The notes beneath the pieces were generated by a model, which saw only the letters and a list, made by a program, of their open reading frames with translations, was not told the DNA's origin and made no database searches. From assembly GCA_009792885.1 (NCBI GenBank), contig WMCF01000035.1, positions 2,341,917-2,405,916 of the forward strand: a DNA stretch of 64,000 nt, given 5' to 3'. Position numbers and translations under genes: made by a program. The stretch comes from Eremophila alpestris peregrina. Lineage: Eukaryota > Chordata > Aves > Passeriformes > Alaudidae. Shown here in pieces: positions 48,285-61,690 of this stretch. Each line of letters begins with the position of its first letter. Within the stretch, counting starts at the first letter, position 1.

Positions 48285-51200
48285 CTGCGTCCTGTGTGGG
48301 TTTGTGAACCAGATGCTCGGTGGGACAAAGTGTATCAATGAGCCTGAAGTACTTGTTGAGCCTCAGTCCATCTGGGATTCAAAGGTAGTTTGTTACCTCC
48401 GAGGTGGGGGGTTTCAGTTGAACGTGTCATCCTACTCAAATTCATTAGATGAAAAGTGAGTATCATCTTACATTACATAAGTTCAGCCGGAATGTATACA
48501 ATGTCAGTAGCATGGGAGAAGAAAACATGTGTTGAATACATCTAGTGTGTCTTGGGGCTCTGAAGGTCACTCCACTAAAGTAATATATAGTGCTGGTGCT
48601 AGTGGCTCAAGGTCAAGTCAGCTTGCTTTTCATAATGCATAAACCTCAAGTTCGCTCAGACACCAATCATCTGACCTAAACCTTGGTACAAATATTTTAC
48701 TAAGTAAATCAGTGAGCATGCTGGCATTTCTATTAACCTTCAATGCACTGGTGACAGAAAATGAATAATGATAAATAATAACTCAAGCCTGTAAATCATG
48801 CTTAGCATCACTGGGAAAAAAAAAAAAAAAGGTCTGGTGTACTACCATCTGCTAGGCTGGCTGAGCCTGTAGGGAGAAACACACAACAAAGGAAAATGTG
48901 CTTTCTCCCTCCCACAGCAGTTCCCTGGGTTTGAAATTTGGGGGTAGGATGGAGTGGGCTTTGCAGAGACTTGAAAGTGGAAAGCTGCATGTACACAAAC
49001 TGCAGGGAGCCTGAGTAAGAAGAGCTCCATTACTCAGGGTGGTAGGGTTGTTTGGCAACCTTTGAAGTGGATGAACTCTTTTCTTGTCCTACTCTCCCAC
49101 TGACTGACCGTCGGCAGCTCTCTGGTGGTAGACAAAAGATAACACACTTCCAGGAACTCACCAATGCTGAGGACCTCCTTGGTTTATTTCCCCAGTACCC
49201 TTTCATTTCATTTTCTTCTGTTTTCCTTTCAGTTTTGCTACTGGTTAGGGTCACCATAGCCACACAATGGCCTTAGGGAAAATAAGCTCATAAATTGTGA
49301 AGAAAAGACATATTTAGCTTCAACCCTATAATACTTTCACATGTTTCAGCTTCATTCAGAAGTGCTCTGATTCAGATATCTTTCAGATTTTGTAAAGTCT
49401 CATTTTAGACAATTAGCATTAATTTGTTATTGAGTTAATTGCAAGGAAGGTTCTTCTTAGCCATGTTGTTTAAAACATCAACATTTCACAAGCTTTCACA
49501 CAATTTTTTTTTCTTTTCCCTTTCTGAAATTTTTTTGATAGAAAGAAAGAAAGAAAAAGAAATAAGTGCTGTTGGATCAGTGGATTGAAGTACACCTTGT
49601 GTTGGGTTCACCTCTTTAGCTGGGAATGCATTTGTAATGGATTGTTAGGCTGGGGACCCTGGACACATTTGAGACCCTGCTACAAGAAGGGCAGACAGCC
49701 TGCACCACAAAAGGTTGCTGCTTCCAAAAATCACAGTGGACTGTCATAGAGAACCTGTGTCCTTTCACAAAAGGGTGTGCTGTGACACTGGGAAAGGAAG
49801 AAATATAGGGAGTAGAAGCACAGCCTGATGTTTGCTTGCTGTGGGATCACAGCCAGAAGGTGTGCTCAGCACCTGTTACAGAGTGAGAGGAAGAATGTAC
49901 CACACAGTACTGTGTGTTTGTTGTGGAATCACAAAAAAATGAGTCAAACAAATCCAACCCAGATATGTGAGTAAGGATGAAGTGAGAGGATAAAGAGAGT
50001 TAGGGGCTTGAGTTAATACCTGTAATTCATTTTTTGTCAGAAATGGGTGTGAAGCAGAGTTTGAGCTTTTCAAAGAGTAAAAGCATTCATTTTTTCAGTC
50101 TGGAAAGCAGGCAAGGGCCAGTCATGATGTTAAGATTCATATCCGAGTTCAGATTTGTGACAGACCTTTGTCAGAAAAATACTAGGTGCCTGAATCTTTT
50201 TGTGTTCTTTTTGACCATTTCTCTCTTTTGACCAAAATAAAAATAAATGTATTGCCCACCAGCTGAACTCATGTTACTCCCAATGATTTTGTTTAAATTA
50301 TATTCCCAACTGGATTAAAGTAAAGTGATAACATAATTTATAATGCAGTAACCATATGACATCATTAAAAAAATATCTCAATCAGGACACTTTATCCCTT
50401 ACTTGAGTCTCAGGACTGGTATCCTATGGAATAGAAGGGAAAGTATGGAAATCCCAGTGTTTCTGTCACTGCCAAAGTACCATTTATTTAAAGCCAATTT
50501 GGAAGGGCCCTTAACATAAGAAAATTAAGTGAAAAAGATTTCTATAAACCAGCCTCCTCATGCCAAACTTCATGCAAGTAGAATGAGTAATGGTAAATTT
50601 CTAAACCTTGGCATCTTTGTTTAATTAAGGCTCTATTTTGTGAAAAATGTCAGAACCTCAGAAAAAGACATGATCATATTATTCCACTAAAATGGCTGTG
50701 TGGACACTACTTCCAAGAGAAAACATATTATCCTGAGAAATTATGTAGAGGAGCTGCTGCATTAATATACATGCATTTCACAGATAACTTTAGGAAAAAT
50801 TAGCCTTATCCCAAAGGGACCATCACTAAACATAATTTATTCTGTCCTTTGCTAAATCCTGACTTGTCCTTGAGAAGGCATTTCCCATTAAGCAGAAGTG
50901 AGCTTAGTTCATATGTGTTAGGTATCTGGTGTTGATTATTCCCAGTAAAAGTCAACAAATTAATTTTAAACTCTCAATATTGACTGGCAATCTGAGCTTT
51001 AGCATCCCTATACTTATACTTTTCTGAACAGCATAAAAATAATTTAACCAAACCTGAATAAGTGCAAAACAGGGTAAGAAAGCAGCTTGTAAAAAGGAAT
51101 GTATAGTACTGTACGTTCATTATACTTAATTTAGCTGAGGCTGTTCACTAGTTTGGTGACTTTTTATTTTTTGCCTAATTGGAACTGTGGCTGAAAATAA

Positions 51201-51331
51201 TAATTCAATTAATATACCATTACAATAAGAAGATTTATATTTTTCTCAATCGTAATGTATAGAAGGCACAGAGATTTTTTGCTTATTGGTTAATTTGAAG
51301 TGATTAAAAGAAATTAATAGAAATCATCTGG
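48285..51331. other. Non-coding sequence, simple repeats only
   Basis: Holds an A16 run near 48,814-48,829 and a short GAAA run near 49,542-49,560. Overlapping frames at 48.8-49.3 kb on both strands have no domain. Otherwise nothing is seen. Confidence 0.5.
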
Positions 51332-51411
51332 GTTTTACAACTTAAGAAACTAAAATACAAAGAATTCAAGTGGTCTTCCCAAGGTTTCACAGCAAGTCCA
51401 CACCAGAACCA
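51332..51411 (-). repeat. MIR-like SINE fragment
   Basis: GGTTTTACAACTTAAGAAAC followed by TCTTCCCAAGGTTTCACAGC and CACACCAGAACCAC is the diverged reverse complement of the MIR core (GGTTCNNNCCNGGCTCTG...AGCTGTGTGACCTTGGGCAAG...CTCAGTTTCCTCATCTGTAAAA). Order and spacing are right over 80 bases. Confidence 0.7.
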
Positions 51412-51828
51412 CATATTATTCTTTATATTAGCTGTAAACTATAATGAAAAAAATGATGATATGGTGAAGGGGAATTCCAGTTTTCTTATCTGGGAAATAC
51501 ACAGCCTGCTATCTGTGGTACAATTTTCTTCCTGGCCCAATTGTTGTTAGTCTTATGCAATTACACACGCCCCCCTCAATGAAAAAGAAAAAACCCACAT
51601 ATATCCAAGCTGAAATAATCATGCACAAATGAACACTCTGACCTTCTTTTTAAATTTTTGAGGAAATTGCCTCAACAATCTGTTATCATGTTGTGTATGG
51701 AAAACCTGCTAAATAACTGTTTTCATCTCTGTTAGCAGACCTGTTTGCCACTACTACTGACTTCATAGAATGACCCCAAACATTTTGCTGTAAATACATT
51801 TTAAACTGGGAGAGGAGTTAAAGGAAGT

Positions 51829-51890
51829 TTCAGAAAGAATTAAAATTATAAGGGACCAGCAGATGTTTTTCATCTAGTTTCACCTTTCCA
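51829..51890 (-). repeat. Ancient CR1 3'-tail scrap (candidate)
   Basis: AAAGAATTAAAATTATAAGG then GACCAGCAGATGTTTTTCAT and CTAGTTTCACCTTTCC resembles the reverse complement of an old CR1 3' end (AGAATTATAAGGGACC...GATCATCTAGTCCAACC). No RT coding sequence follows. Confidence 0.4.
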
Positions 51891-54800
51891 AGAAGTTATT
51901 TTCTGAAAAGAATGTATATATTAAGATGGTGCTATATAAAGAAGCTTATTTTTCTTTTCCCACAAATTGCCCTCTCTCTCCAAATTTGGTTTTATAACTA
52001 TAGCCACAATTATTTTTTTAACATGGATGTTCAGACCCCCGTTGTAAGTTTCTTTGTGCATCAAACTGTTCAAAATACAATATACTTACAAGGAAGACAA
52101 ATTAATTTCATAACTGAGACATGTTACAGCTGGTTGGGAGTCTATTTACCTGATGATTTAGATATTGACAAAAAGCCTTACTTGGTACATGATATCTGTG
52201 TGTGTCTCTCTAAAAAATTCAGTAGTGTTGATGTTTGGATAATAGGTGTTGTTCACAGTATCTGCCTCTGCACCCCAAAAAATAGATTTTTCCAAATAGC
52301 AGGATGTTGGACTGGGTTTAACATAAGGACAGAAATAAAAGTAATTGTCTTGTGAAGTTGTGTCTACCTAGCTTACAGGTTTGAAAATTCCCAGGGTATT
52401 AATATACATTTTCTCTTCTAGAATAGTTATGCACTCTCTGAACTCTCAAAATAATATATCAAATACCCAGGGCTCAACAGGCCCTGATCTGCATGAATGC
52501 CAGCAGGAATTTTCTAAACACACTTTCATTAAAATTAAACAGTGACTTCTTTTACATTGATGGGTCTGTGACTGATGGCTCTGAAATTCATGTCACAAAT
52601 AAATGAATGGCCCTTCAACTATTTCACATGTACTTACAGACAGGCAAATGTGATATATTGCATCCACAGACATCTCAATGAACATAATCATGATATCACA
52701 ATATATCATGTTACACTTGTATATGTTCAGGTCACATAATTTACCATCAGCAGTGTGAGGTTTAACAGGGTTGAATTATATGGATGCTGCATAGAACACT
52801 TTGGATGCATTATGCTGATGCTTTGGACTTTAAAATGTTAATATTGCAAATGAAAGGTACACTTTGTGTATCATAAATCTGAGTGTCTATTCTTTCTGTG
52901 TACTCAATAAATACACTTCTCATCAACTTTTAATTATGCTGTTTGCATTATTCTGTCCTGAAGAGGATAACACTCTGTAAATCATCCACTTCTAATGTAC
53001 ACTGCAGCATAAGTTTAGTTAATTAAACCATATATTTTATTAGTACTTGCACTTCCATCTTGTAAAACTGCTGGGAAAAAAATAGAGAGAGGTTTTTATT
53101 TATTACAGCTGAGTTTAAGATGGCATTACAAAAGTTTAGCAGAGTTAGATGTGCGTATTGCTGTTGACTGTAGCTTACTCACAAAATACCCAGAAACTTA
53201 CTAAATACTGCTATGAAAGTGGGAAGCTTCCTGAACATGCTGCTGTATGTTGATGTTCCTGTAAAACCACTTCAGTGTATTTAATGGTTGCCATAATCAG
53301 AACTGAATCAAGTATGTGCTTGTGCATTTGTGCAGAATGTAGAATGTTAATTTACCAAATAGAGTTCCCTTGTAATGAAATTCATGGTAAGCAGAATTAG
53401 GAGATCCCCTTTACTCTTCTTACCTTAAAGTTCCCTCTTTTTTATTGAACCCAGTTTTTCAAAGCACAGCTTTCATCAGCAGAGCCATTTTATGGTTCAG
53501 TGTAGGTGGAGAGCCATCCCAAGGGATGCCATGACACATGAAAAACATTAATAAGATACTGTGTGACAAATAGCATGAGAAGTGTAAACACTTCCATAGC
53601 ATCTATAACTCTCTGAGGATTAAAGCCATCTTTGGGTAGAGTCCCTAGTATTTTCTGTTTGGATGAAATAAAGAAATAGCTTAATTTCGACTTTGAGGTA
53701 TGAGTGCCCAGAGAAAGAATATGAGACTATTTCTGATTGACATAAAGATACTTTCATACTGACAAAGATGATTCTGAACTAAAATCCTTGAATGATACAG
53801 TCTTTAACACCCAGCTTGAATGCCCAAATAAAATTTCTTCAGAGGGATTATTTTGCAGAATTTAATTTAATTTGTTTGAAATTAAATATATATATTCAGG
53901 ATTCTCTTCCTTAAAACCATGTAAATTTGCTCTGCCTACAGGGTCTTGAGCTACATAGTGTGCTTAGGTAGAAATGCAGCACTGCTGAATAAGAGGGGGT
54001 GCTACATTTTGCTTAGTAGATGTTATTTTCCAGACTTCGGAAGAGTTTTCAGGGAAAAGACTCAATAAAATGGCAACCTCTTAACATTAAATTAGAATAG
54101 CTTTTATTGGAAGAAAAAGAAAATGTAAAAAGACCACTCAGAGAACAGCAAACCCAAGAGCATAGTGTTTAAGAAAGTTGTTAGTGGTGTATAGAAATCA
54201 AATAATTAGGATTGAGTTTATGGACTATTTTCCTCACTAATTTAAAGCAGTCCTTTGACATGATTTCAGGTTCACTGATTACATACAAAAACGGGAGATA
54301 GAAGTTAAAACGTAATCCTTTTCTTAAAAGTAAGAAGGAAAGGACTGAGCAATTTTCAGATCTTTGTCATGAGGAGATAGAGTGTGAGTAATTACTTAAA
54401 ATGTGTTCATTTTGAGTGCTCATGCCCTGCAGATTGAGGGAGTAGAGGTGTTTCTGTTGTATAAATATAAAATCACAGTCTCATTAATCAAGTCCTCTTT
54501 AGCAGAAATAACTAGGTCTTGACTCACACATGATGTAATTAATACTCCTAATTTATTTGCACTTGAATTTGACAAGGACTTTGGTATTAAGATTTTAATC
54601 TATGTTTCTTGACTACGGCCTGTGTTGTCATGTAGGGTGGTTTCAATTAAGAATGAAGCCAAATGAAAAAGGCTCCTTTTCTACTCGAAAGGTGCAGAAC
54701 CACGTCCTTAAAAAAAAAAAAAAAGCAACATCTGCAAAAGAAGTGGGACTTGAGGAGGCTTACTCCTTGATATTACTTTATAGTTAATACTGTCTTTTTA

Positions 54801-57420
54801 GGTCAGCCTTTTGTTTTCTCTATGTTTGACTTAAATGCATATTAAAAGAGGCTAGATATCAGTGTAAGGTATACAGTGGTAGGGAGCACTTGTGCTCTTT
54901 TTTTTCTCTTTTGGCACAATTGCCTCAACACCCTTTGTTACCTCATAAGTCATGGCCTGGCCCCACTGGTTAAAACACAAAAACATTAGCAGAGTTATTC
55001 CATGCTTGTTTGAATTTTTGCACAAAAATGCATATTTTTACTTCATATGGTGTCATGAACACATGAGGACACTGAAGGAAGGGGAAAACTATAGCTGTTA
55101 GCCAGCAAAGGCACTCATAACTTGGTGAGTTATAGGGAGCCTTTTAAATGCATACAAGGAACTGCAACTCCCTAGGAATATGGGCAGGATAGCTGAAATA
55201 GTATAGGAAGGACTTTTTGTTAAGAACAAAAATAAAAGCTTCTTTCTCTCTTTGCTGCTGCTGAGGCAATTAAGATCCCTGTATACTTTTTATGCCCCTC
55301 AGGGCAACAGTGTTTTATTGACAGAATGGACTCTTGTCTAACCCCAGCACCCCCTGTGCCGTGGCTAACATCAGCCTGGCCTGCAGCTCTGAATCAGCAG
55401 GCCTGCCTTTAAACCCAAACAGCACTGCTGCAGACTGTGACATTTACTCACATTATCATCACCAGCCATGGAGGGCAGGGGAGGGAGGATCTGCTCCCCC
55501 TGTGACTCTGTGCAGCGTGCCCCAGAGGCAGCCCCTGCCCCTGTGATGGATGCCAGCTGGCCAGGGCTGTGTGGGGAGGTTCTCCAGCCCCAGAACACCC
55601 CCAGCTTGGGTTCTGTGTGTAGGGCTGGTATGACTGGGCTGCTGATCCCCAGGTGTAGGTTGCAGGCTGAAGTAAGCTGATATTTGGAGACAAACCTCTG
55701 AAGAGCAGCCCCATTTCCTCTCGCTCATCAACATTTACCAGTTCTGTTCCATCTTCAGGGGTCTTTCCAATATGCTTTAAATATATTCTCCTTCTACAGA
55801 CTGCAATCATTTGAAATGCTTCAAGAAAAGTGATTTCTTTCCTAAAGTGACTGAGATGACTGGAAATGCCCGAGTTTTGCTCAGAGTGATGACAGGCAGC
55901 AGGGTCTGCTGGGACTGTGCTTGGGCCATGGAGAGGGCTCAGCAAGCCCTGCCATCAGCGCCTGCAGGGAGCACCAGGCTCCTCTGAGCGGGCTCAGGGT
56001 TACCACTTAAACACTGGGATTTTCTCTCTATCCTTCCTACACACACATGGGTACATTCATTATTACTATCAGCAGAACTGGGATTTGGGGAGCTGGGGAA
56101 AGTGAGACTGAGGAGTTAAATCCTGGTGGGGATTTCAGGGCCTCAGCTGGAAAATCTCCACAAGCTTGGAGCAATCAAATGCAGCTGAGGCCAATTTAAA
56201 ACAAAACAAAACAACATCAACAAGAATCTATCTGTTCTCATGGCAGGGGGATTTGCAGAGCTGTTGCTGAACAATAGGTCTCAGGGAATAAAAGACTTGC
56301 TGGGAAGTTACCCCCTTTTAAGCACGTTAAGGTATGTGATGGGTAGGGTGTCTGGTGTGCAAGCATGTGTGAGCAAAAGACGGGTGTTTGTTTGAGTAAG
56401 AAACCCAAAAATAAACATGTAACACTAGAGAAGTCTTTCGCTGTTTAAGCACAGTGCTATCTGATATTTCATACAGTGGTTATTTTCTGGCCCTGCCATA
56501 AAACCTGCAGGACGAGTGAGAAAAAAAGCCTCTGTCTTTTTTTATTCCCAAAATATGCATTTTCTCTGATCAGTGAAGCATTGTTGTTTCATGTTAGGTT
56601 TCTTCAGGATGTTGAAATTCAGCCTTTTTTTTAATTTGCTAATTGAGCTTTCTTATAAATTTTGCAGCTAACTCAGAATTGCATTCAGTAGCTATCTCAT
56701 GAGTTGCTGTTTTTAGGATTTGACATTTGGTAGGTTGAAATCAGTTGTATAAATCCATGGATATGTGGTTGGTTTTTTTCTTTTTTTTTCTATTAACTAT
56801 ATCTGCAGAACTAGCCTATTTATATAAATCTTAATGGCTAAGTGCCTTTTAATCCTCGGTGCTATACTTATTTAAAGTTTGCCATTTCTGCTTGCACTAC
56901 TGTCAGTAGACTGGTTTGTTAGCTTTATATAAAGTGTGTAATAAATCTTAACACTAAATTTTAATTGCTCCTTTTAGCAGTTTAAAAAAGTTTCAGCCTT
57001 TTTTTGCAGGGAAGAGACTTTGATTTTCTTTTGCATTTGCTTCCCTTTTTTTCTGCTTTTAGTTAGGATATGATAAGTCTCAAGTGAGTATATTACCAAT
57101 TGTATCACGTCATCTTTCACTAACTTAAAATGCCCTGCATTTATCATGTGTCATTGCAGAAGAGAATCCAAATTTGAATATCATGGTAATTGTACTCTAC
57201 ATAAATCTACATTCCTGATAAAATGAATATGACAATATGTATTCTATCTCTTTCTATTTTTGTTTGTTTGTTTTTGTTTTAAGGAAAACCTCATGCTATA
57301 TTCATTCAAAGCTTTCTGAAGCTTTGTTTTTCCCGAGAAGATGTCCTAGATTTTATTCTTTAATGTTGCCCCTGATTTATTGAATGTCCATGTTTCCCTG
57401 GGTAGAACTATCTTTTGAGT
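51891..57420. other. Non-coding sequence; one long AT-rich frame and a GC-richer patch
   Basis: A 147-codon plus-strand frame at 51,912-52,355 is AT-rich, hydrophobic in places and without domain or splice context; I consider it chance. Nested inverted repeats lie at 52,651-52,710 (TGATATATTG/CAATATATCA and CATGATAT/ATATCATG). 55,300-55,990 is GC-richer and carries several overlapping frames on both strands, including a 165-codon minus-strand one with no domain. The rest shows nothing. Confidence 0.45.
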
Positions 57421-57421
57421 T

Positions 57422-57552
57422 ATACATCATGGGAGTGACTCATTCCGATGATGTATTGCATTAATACATCATCAAAGCGCCTTGCTCTGCTGTTGCACTA
57501 ATGATATGTTAGTATAATACATCATCAGAGTGAACTGCACTGATGATGTATT
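57422..57552. repeat. Array of alternating inverted copies of an 11-bp word
   Basis: Exact GATGATGTATT occurs at 57,447-57,457 and 57,542-57,552; exact reverse complement AATACATCATC at 57,463-57,473 and 57,516-57,526. Partial copies are ATACATCAT at 57,422-57,430 and a weaker AATGATATGTTA near 57,500-57,511. The order is reverse-forward three times, so adjacent copies can pair into hairpins. The spacers of the first and last pair are themselves near-palindromic (GGAGTGACTCATTCC, AGTGAACTGCACT); the first contains TGACTCA, an AP-1-type word. The form suggests a palindromic DNA transposon or a Eulor/UCON-like ancient repeat, but I cannot name the family. Confidence 0.9.
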
Positions 57553-60500
57553 ACTTAGATGGTGATGGCATTCTGTGAAGAAAAGGTTGAGGAGCAGGTT
57601 CAATACAGTCACAGGAGAAAAATTAGTCAATACAGAGTGTAACTGTTTCTCCAGTAGCGATGCTGATGCTAAATTAGCACCATAGCCCCTGATCTGTACC
57701 CTTGCAGAAACACTGAGACATGCATTATCCCCGAAAGAGGAATGAATTCAGAACACTCAGCTAAAGGATTTCACAGAAGAGAGGAGAGGTGTAACCATTC
57801 ATATCACTGGAAAGCTAAAGGTTATATATATAGCTATAATTACTGGCTACTGAGAGAGCGAATGAATCAAATGGGGCCAAAATGAGACCAAAGTGTAGAT
57901 ATGTTCAGTAGCTGCCTCTGTGGTGGAGAATGTGACACACAGAGAGACAGAGATAGAAGGGCTATAAATATGCTGTCTGAATTAAAACAGATGCCACTCT
58001 GTTTTAACAGGGACATTAAAACATTTTGAGGCATGTAGGAAGGCCTATAATGTTTTTTTTAAAAACTTTAAATTAGATACTTTTTTAGTCTTGCTATGTC
58101 ACAGGCAGAGCAGCACTGTCTCTGTGCTCTCTCATGATCTCCAGGTGTGCTCAGTAACAGACACATTTTTAAGTGTGCACAGCTGATACATATTGAAACT
58201 AAAAGGTGTTAAAATTTTGTTGTTCAAGTTCCTTAAAATTGTGTTTTTCAGAGACTAGAAGGACAAAACAGTGTGTGTGCATGTATGGCTGGAAATCCTG
58301 CAAAGTCAGACTTGTGTTATGCTGATATATTTGTAAAAGTGACACTTTTTATAAGTCATACTTAATTTCTTTTACTTGTACATATCTATCTCTTGGTTTG
58401 ATCTCGGGAAGGGAGTTCTGGTGCAGCTATGGGGTGAAGTTCTGAGTTTGCTTTCCAGGAAGGTGGAGCTGAAAATAGTATTAGAAGGAAACCTGTCAAG
58501 TTTGTAGAGACAAGAGAGACAGTATTAGTCTCAGATTTATTTATCTAATACAAGGGATGGGCTGTGACATTCTTTTCCATATGAGAACAAAACATAATAC
58601 AGGTACAAAAAGTGTTGTGACATGGTGTTCATGTCCCTGCAGATCTTGCTTTCCCACCTTCTCCCTCATTTTGTTAACTCATAAATTCCCTTCTTCATTT
58701 TTGTCAGCTGTTTTGTAGCTATTGCAGGGTGGGTTTCATGCTCCACCATTCTACACAGCTCTCCATTCCTGCCCTGAACCAGCAGCACAGCTGGGCTGGG
58801 CCTGGCCTTTCTCTGGGATGTGTGCCAGGCTATAGCTCCAGGAACCTTTTGCAGAAGGGTCTGTGCACAGCTTGTTGGTGCTCTCCTTGCCCCAGAACCG
58901 TATTTTGCCTAGGCTGGGAACACAATCAACTCCCAGTCTGGGTCACTTTCACCTCTTAAACTGGGGGAGAAATTTCTTTGGTAATCATGGATTTCCCTTT
59001 ACAATCATACAAGTGATTCCCACACTCCCCATTGCCCTCATAGTCTCCTTGATGCCAGACCCAAAACAAAAAGCCCCCAAAAAGCATCTGAAGCTGTTTT
59101 GTGTACCGTCAGTTTGAAGAGCAGCAATGAGGGTCATGCCACTGAGGTGCAGCAGCGTGGGCTGTGCCTCCTGACAGCAGGAAGGGAACACTCCTGCCTG
59201 TCCCAGCAGCTTCCTTCCAAAACTCTGTGAGGACTCCTGCTCCTGGCTCTTTCATGTTGTATTATACAAGCTTCCAAAGCAGTCCTTCTTTCTTCCATTT
59301 GTCTCCTGATCATCTGTCTTCTACAACGTGCAGAAGAACAGCATGAGAGTGGCTTAGGATACTCTTCTGTTCTCTCTCTCTCTGTCTTTTCCTTTTATGC
59401 TCTCCTTCCTTTTCTTCTATTCCATTTTTTTCCCACTTCCATTCCAGCTCTTTCTTTGTATAGGTGATTGCTTTAAACTTGTATGATGTGGTCAAGATAC
59501 ACTTTAGATATAAGTTAGTTTTGAAAGGGAACCATGTTGTGCCCATTCTTTAAAAAAATCACAATGCTTTGTGGTGATATTCCCAAGATATTTATCAGTG
59601 CAACAAGTAATTGTTTCTTATAATTTTGAAATATTGCTAGACTGTTCTCAGGAACTGAATTCACTCTTTCAAACTTTTATTTGTAACTGAATACTTCAGA
59701 GCTACTCAACATTTCTATCACTACTGCAGGAATTTTCATAACAGCTCTCTCTTGTGATCCTTTAGAGTCTAAGAAACAGAATAATAGACAAGATTTGAAA
59801 AAGAAAATCAGGAAATTAATTGTGTGTGGATTTCTGATATCACTTTTAGACAAAATAAATTTGATGGTGTTCCATAAAGTGCAGCAGAAACATTTTTAAA
59901 TTTCTTTTTCAGTAATATTTTCAGCATTCAGTTTTAGTATCTGATTTGCCATTTTTCATTTGTGGATTTGCACTAAAGAAATTTAGAAAAATTGCAGATG
60001 TCATGAAAAGTAACCAGGTTGCCGCTAGATATGTATAAAATATTACTTCTGTATCCTAATTAGTGGTAATGACTTTTAATAATGCAAGAACTCAAACGTA
60101 CCCTTTGGGTCTGGACAAACTGAGCCTTAGTTTTTAATGTGGCTCATACACATGTTTTCTTTCATCTAAAACAATCTGCCATAACACAGGACAAAACAAG
60201 ATGTTCTAATTTGCTATAAATAAAGCTTGCTTTGGTTAAGATAGAAACTGCCAATTGCAGAAATACACACGTTGTTCATAATTTATAAACAATAAACACT
60301 TCTTTTGGCAGGCTGCCATGCAGTTCCTTTCTGCTCAAGGTCTAAACTGTGAATGAGAAATGATGTGAAAGCTACAAATGGAATGGCTGAGGGACCTGGC
60401 AGGGTTTGAAGTGATATTGATGCCAATCCAAATCCATGCTAGACTCCGTCAGGATAGGCCAGTTCAAAGATGTAGTGCAACTTACTGGAAGTGGCTCTAT

Positions 60501-61573
60501 CAATGAAATGTCAAGTGAAATATATATAGTAGTCTAATTGCCATGTGGTAATGACAGAATGTTGCTGAGGCTTTTCTCATTCCTGCCTTTCATATCATGG
60601 CAGAGATGCAGATAAGCAGTTACTTGTGCATCTGGATTTCAAATGGTTGAAACTTCAGTTGGCTTTATGCTTATAAGGCTGATGTTGGGTAAAATGAACC
60701 TTTTTGGGGAAAAGCGTGGAGAGATTTAGGCATAAGATGAGCCATAACTGGCAAATTATTGGATGCTCACTGCTTTGAACATTAAAATAGCCCCTTTGAA
60801 GTAATTTGCTCTCCATCTCCAGTCTCCTCTGCCATGCCTTATTACAGATTTAGCATGGGATCACCTCTGGAGTTGTTTCCTTCTTCTCTCCCTCTCCCAA
60901 ATGGGAGAAAGGGGGTGCTCCAGGCTGACTCATGTCATGTTAATATCATGAGCAGGCTTTTTATGGGAGCAGTGGACTGGTTCTCTTGTGCCAGTAATCC
61001 AAACACCTTTTTCTCCCCACTCCTTCAGGGGTGGGAAGGTGCTAAAAATTCAGGCTTTTTTATTTGCCTTAAATCAGTCAGATTTGGGTGGGAGAACGTT
61101 CTTTTGAAAATGTTTATACTTCTGTCAACTGGTCAGCATGTCACTGCTCTCACAGCAGTCTGCAATGTTGGTGCTCTGCTCCAACAGGCTCTCAGATTTT
61201 CCTGAGCTGCTTGGCTTTAAGCAGGCTCTAGCATTTTCTTGCCTAGTTCAAGAGTTTTCCTGGATTTATTTCTTATAGCCCATTGCTACACCACAGTGAT
61301 ACATGTGCTTGACCTGTTTTGAAACTGCACAACACATTTTTGTCTCATCAGAAAGAACATGTACAGTTTGGTGAAGCTCATATATATAGTTAATTCCTTT
61401 TAAGTGCTGATTTCCAGTGAATTAAGAATCTGAATGTTATTTCTGTTCATTTGCAGTTTACCATCTCTATGCAGAAGCAGTGCCCCTTTCTTATGCAGTG
61501 TCTGCTCCTCTCCCACATCCATAACTGAACCTCCTCTTCCTGTACAATTTATGGACTGAAATTGTAATTCTCC
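57553..61573. other. Non-coding sequence with a pyrimidine-rich tract
   Basis: 59,361-59,455 is T/C-rich (CTGTTCTCTCTCTCTCTGTC and neighbours). The 123-codon plus frame at 60.83-61.2 kb and smaller frames at 58.7-59.5 kb have no domain. Nothing else is seen. Confidence 0.5.
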
Positions 61574-61690
61574 ATTGATCCAAAATCAGAAAGCCCATTG
61601 ATTTTTGTCATTCTGCTTTTTCAGAAATGCTTTGTTACATTGACTATAGGCCTGAGCTGAAGCTCACTGAAGTCAGTGGATGTCTTTTAG
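61574..61690. repeat. Decayed copy of the palindromic 'TCAATGG' family
   Basis: The left part has CCATTGATCCAAAATCAGAA and AGCCCATTGATTTTTGTC; the right part has AGGCCTGAGCTGAAGCTCAC followed by TGAAGTCAGTGGATG. The remembered family phrase is GGGCCTGATCCAAAGCCCATTGAAGTCAATGGAAG, so both parts are recognisable around a degraded centre. Confidence 0.55.

Noticed and set aside
51912..52355. 147-codon plus-strand open frame
   Set aside because: It is AT-rich, shows no recognisable domain, has no splice or promoter context, and a frame this long can occur by chance in 64 kb of six-frame sequence.
55448..55945. 165-codon minus-strand open frame
   Set aside because: It lies in a GC-richer patch where stops are rarer, overlaps other frames on both strands, and resembles no protein I know.
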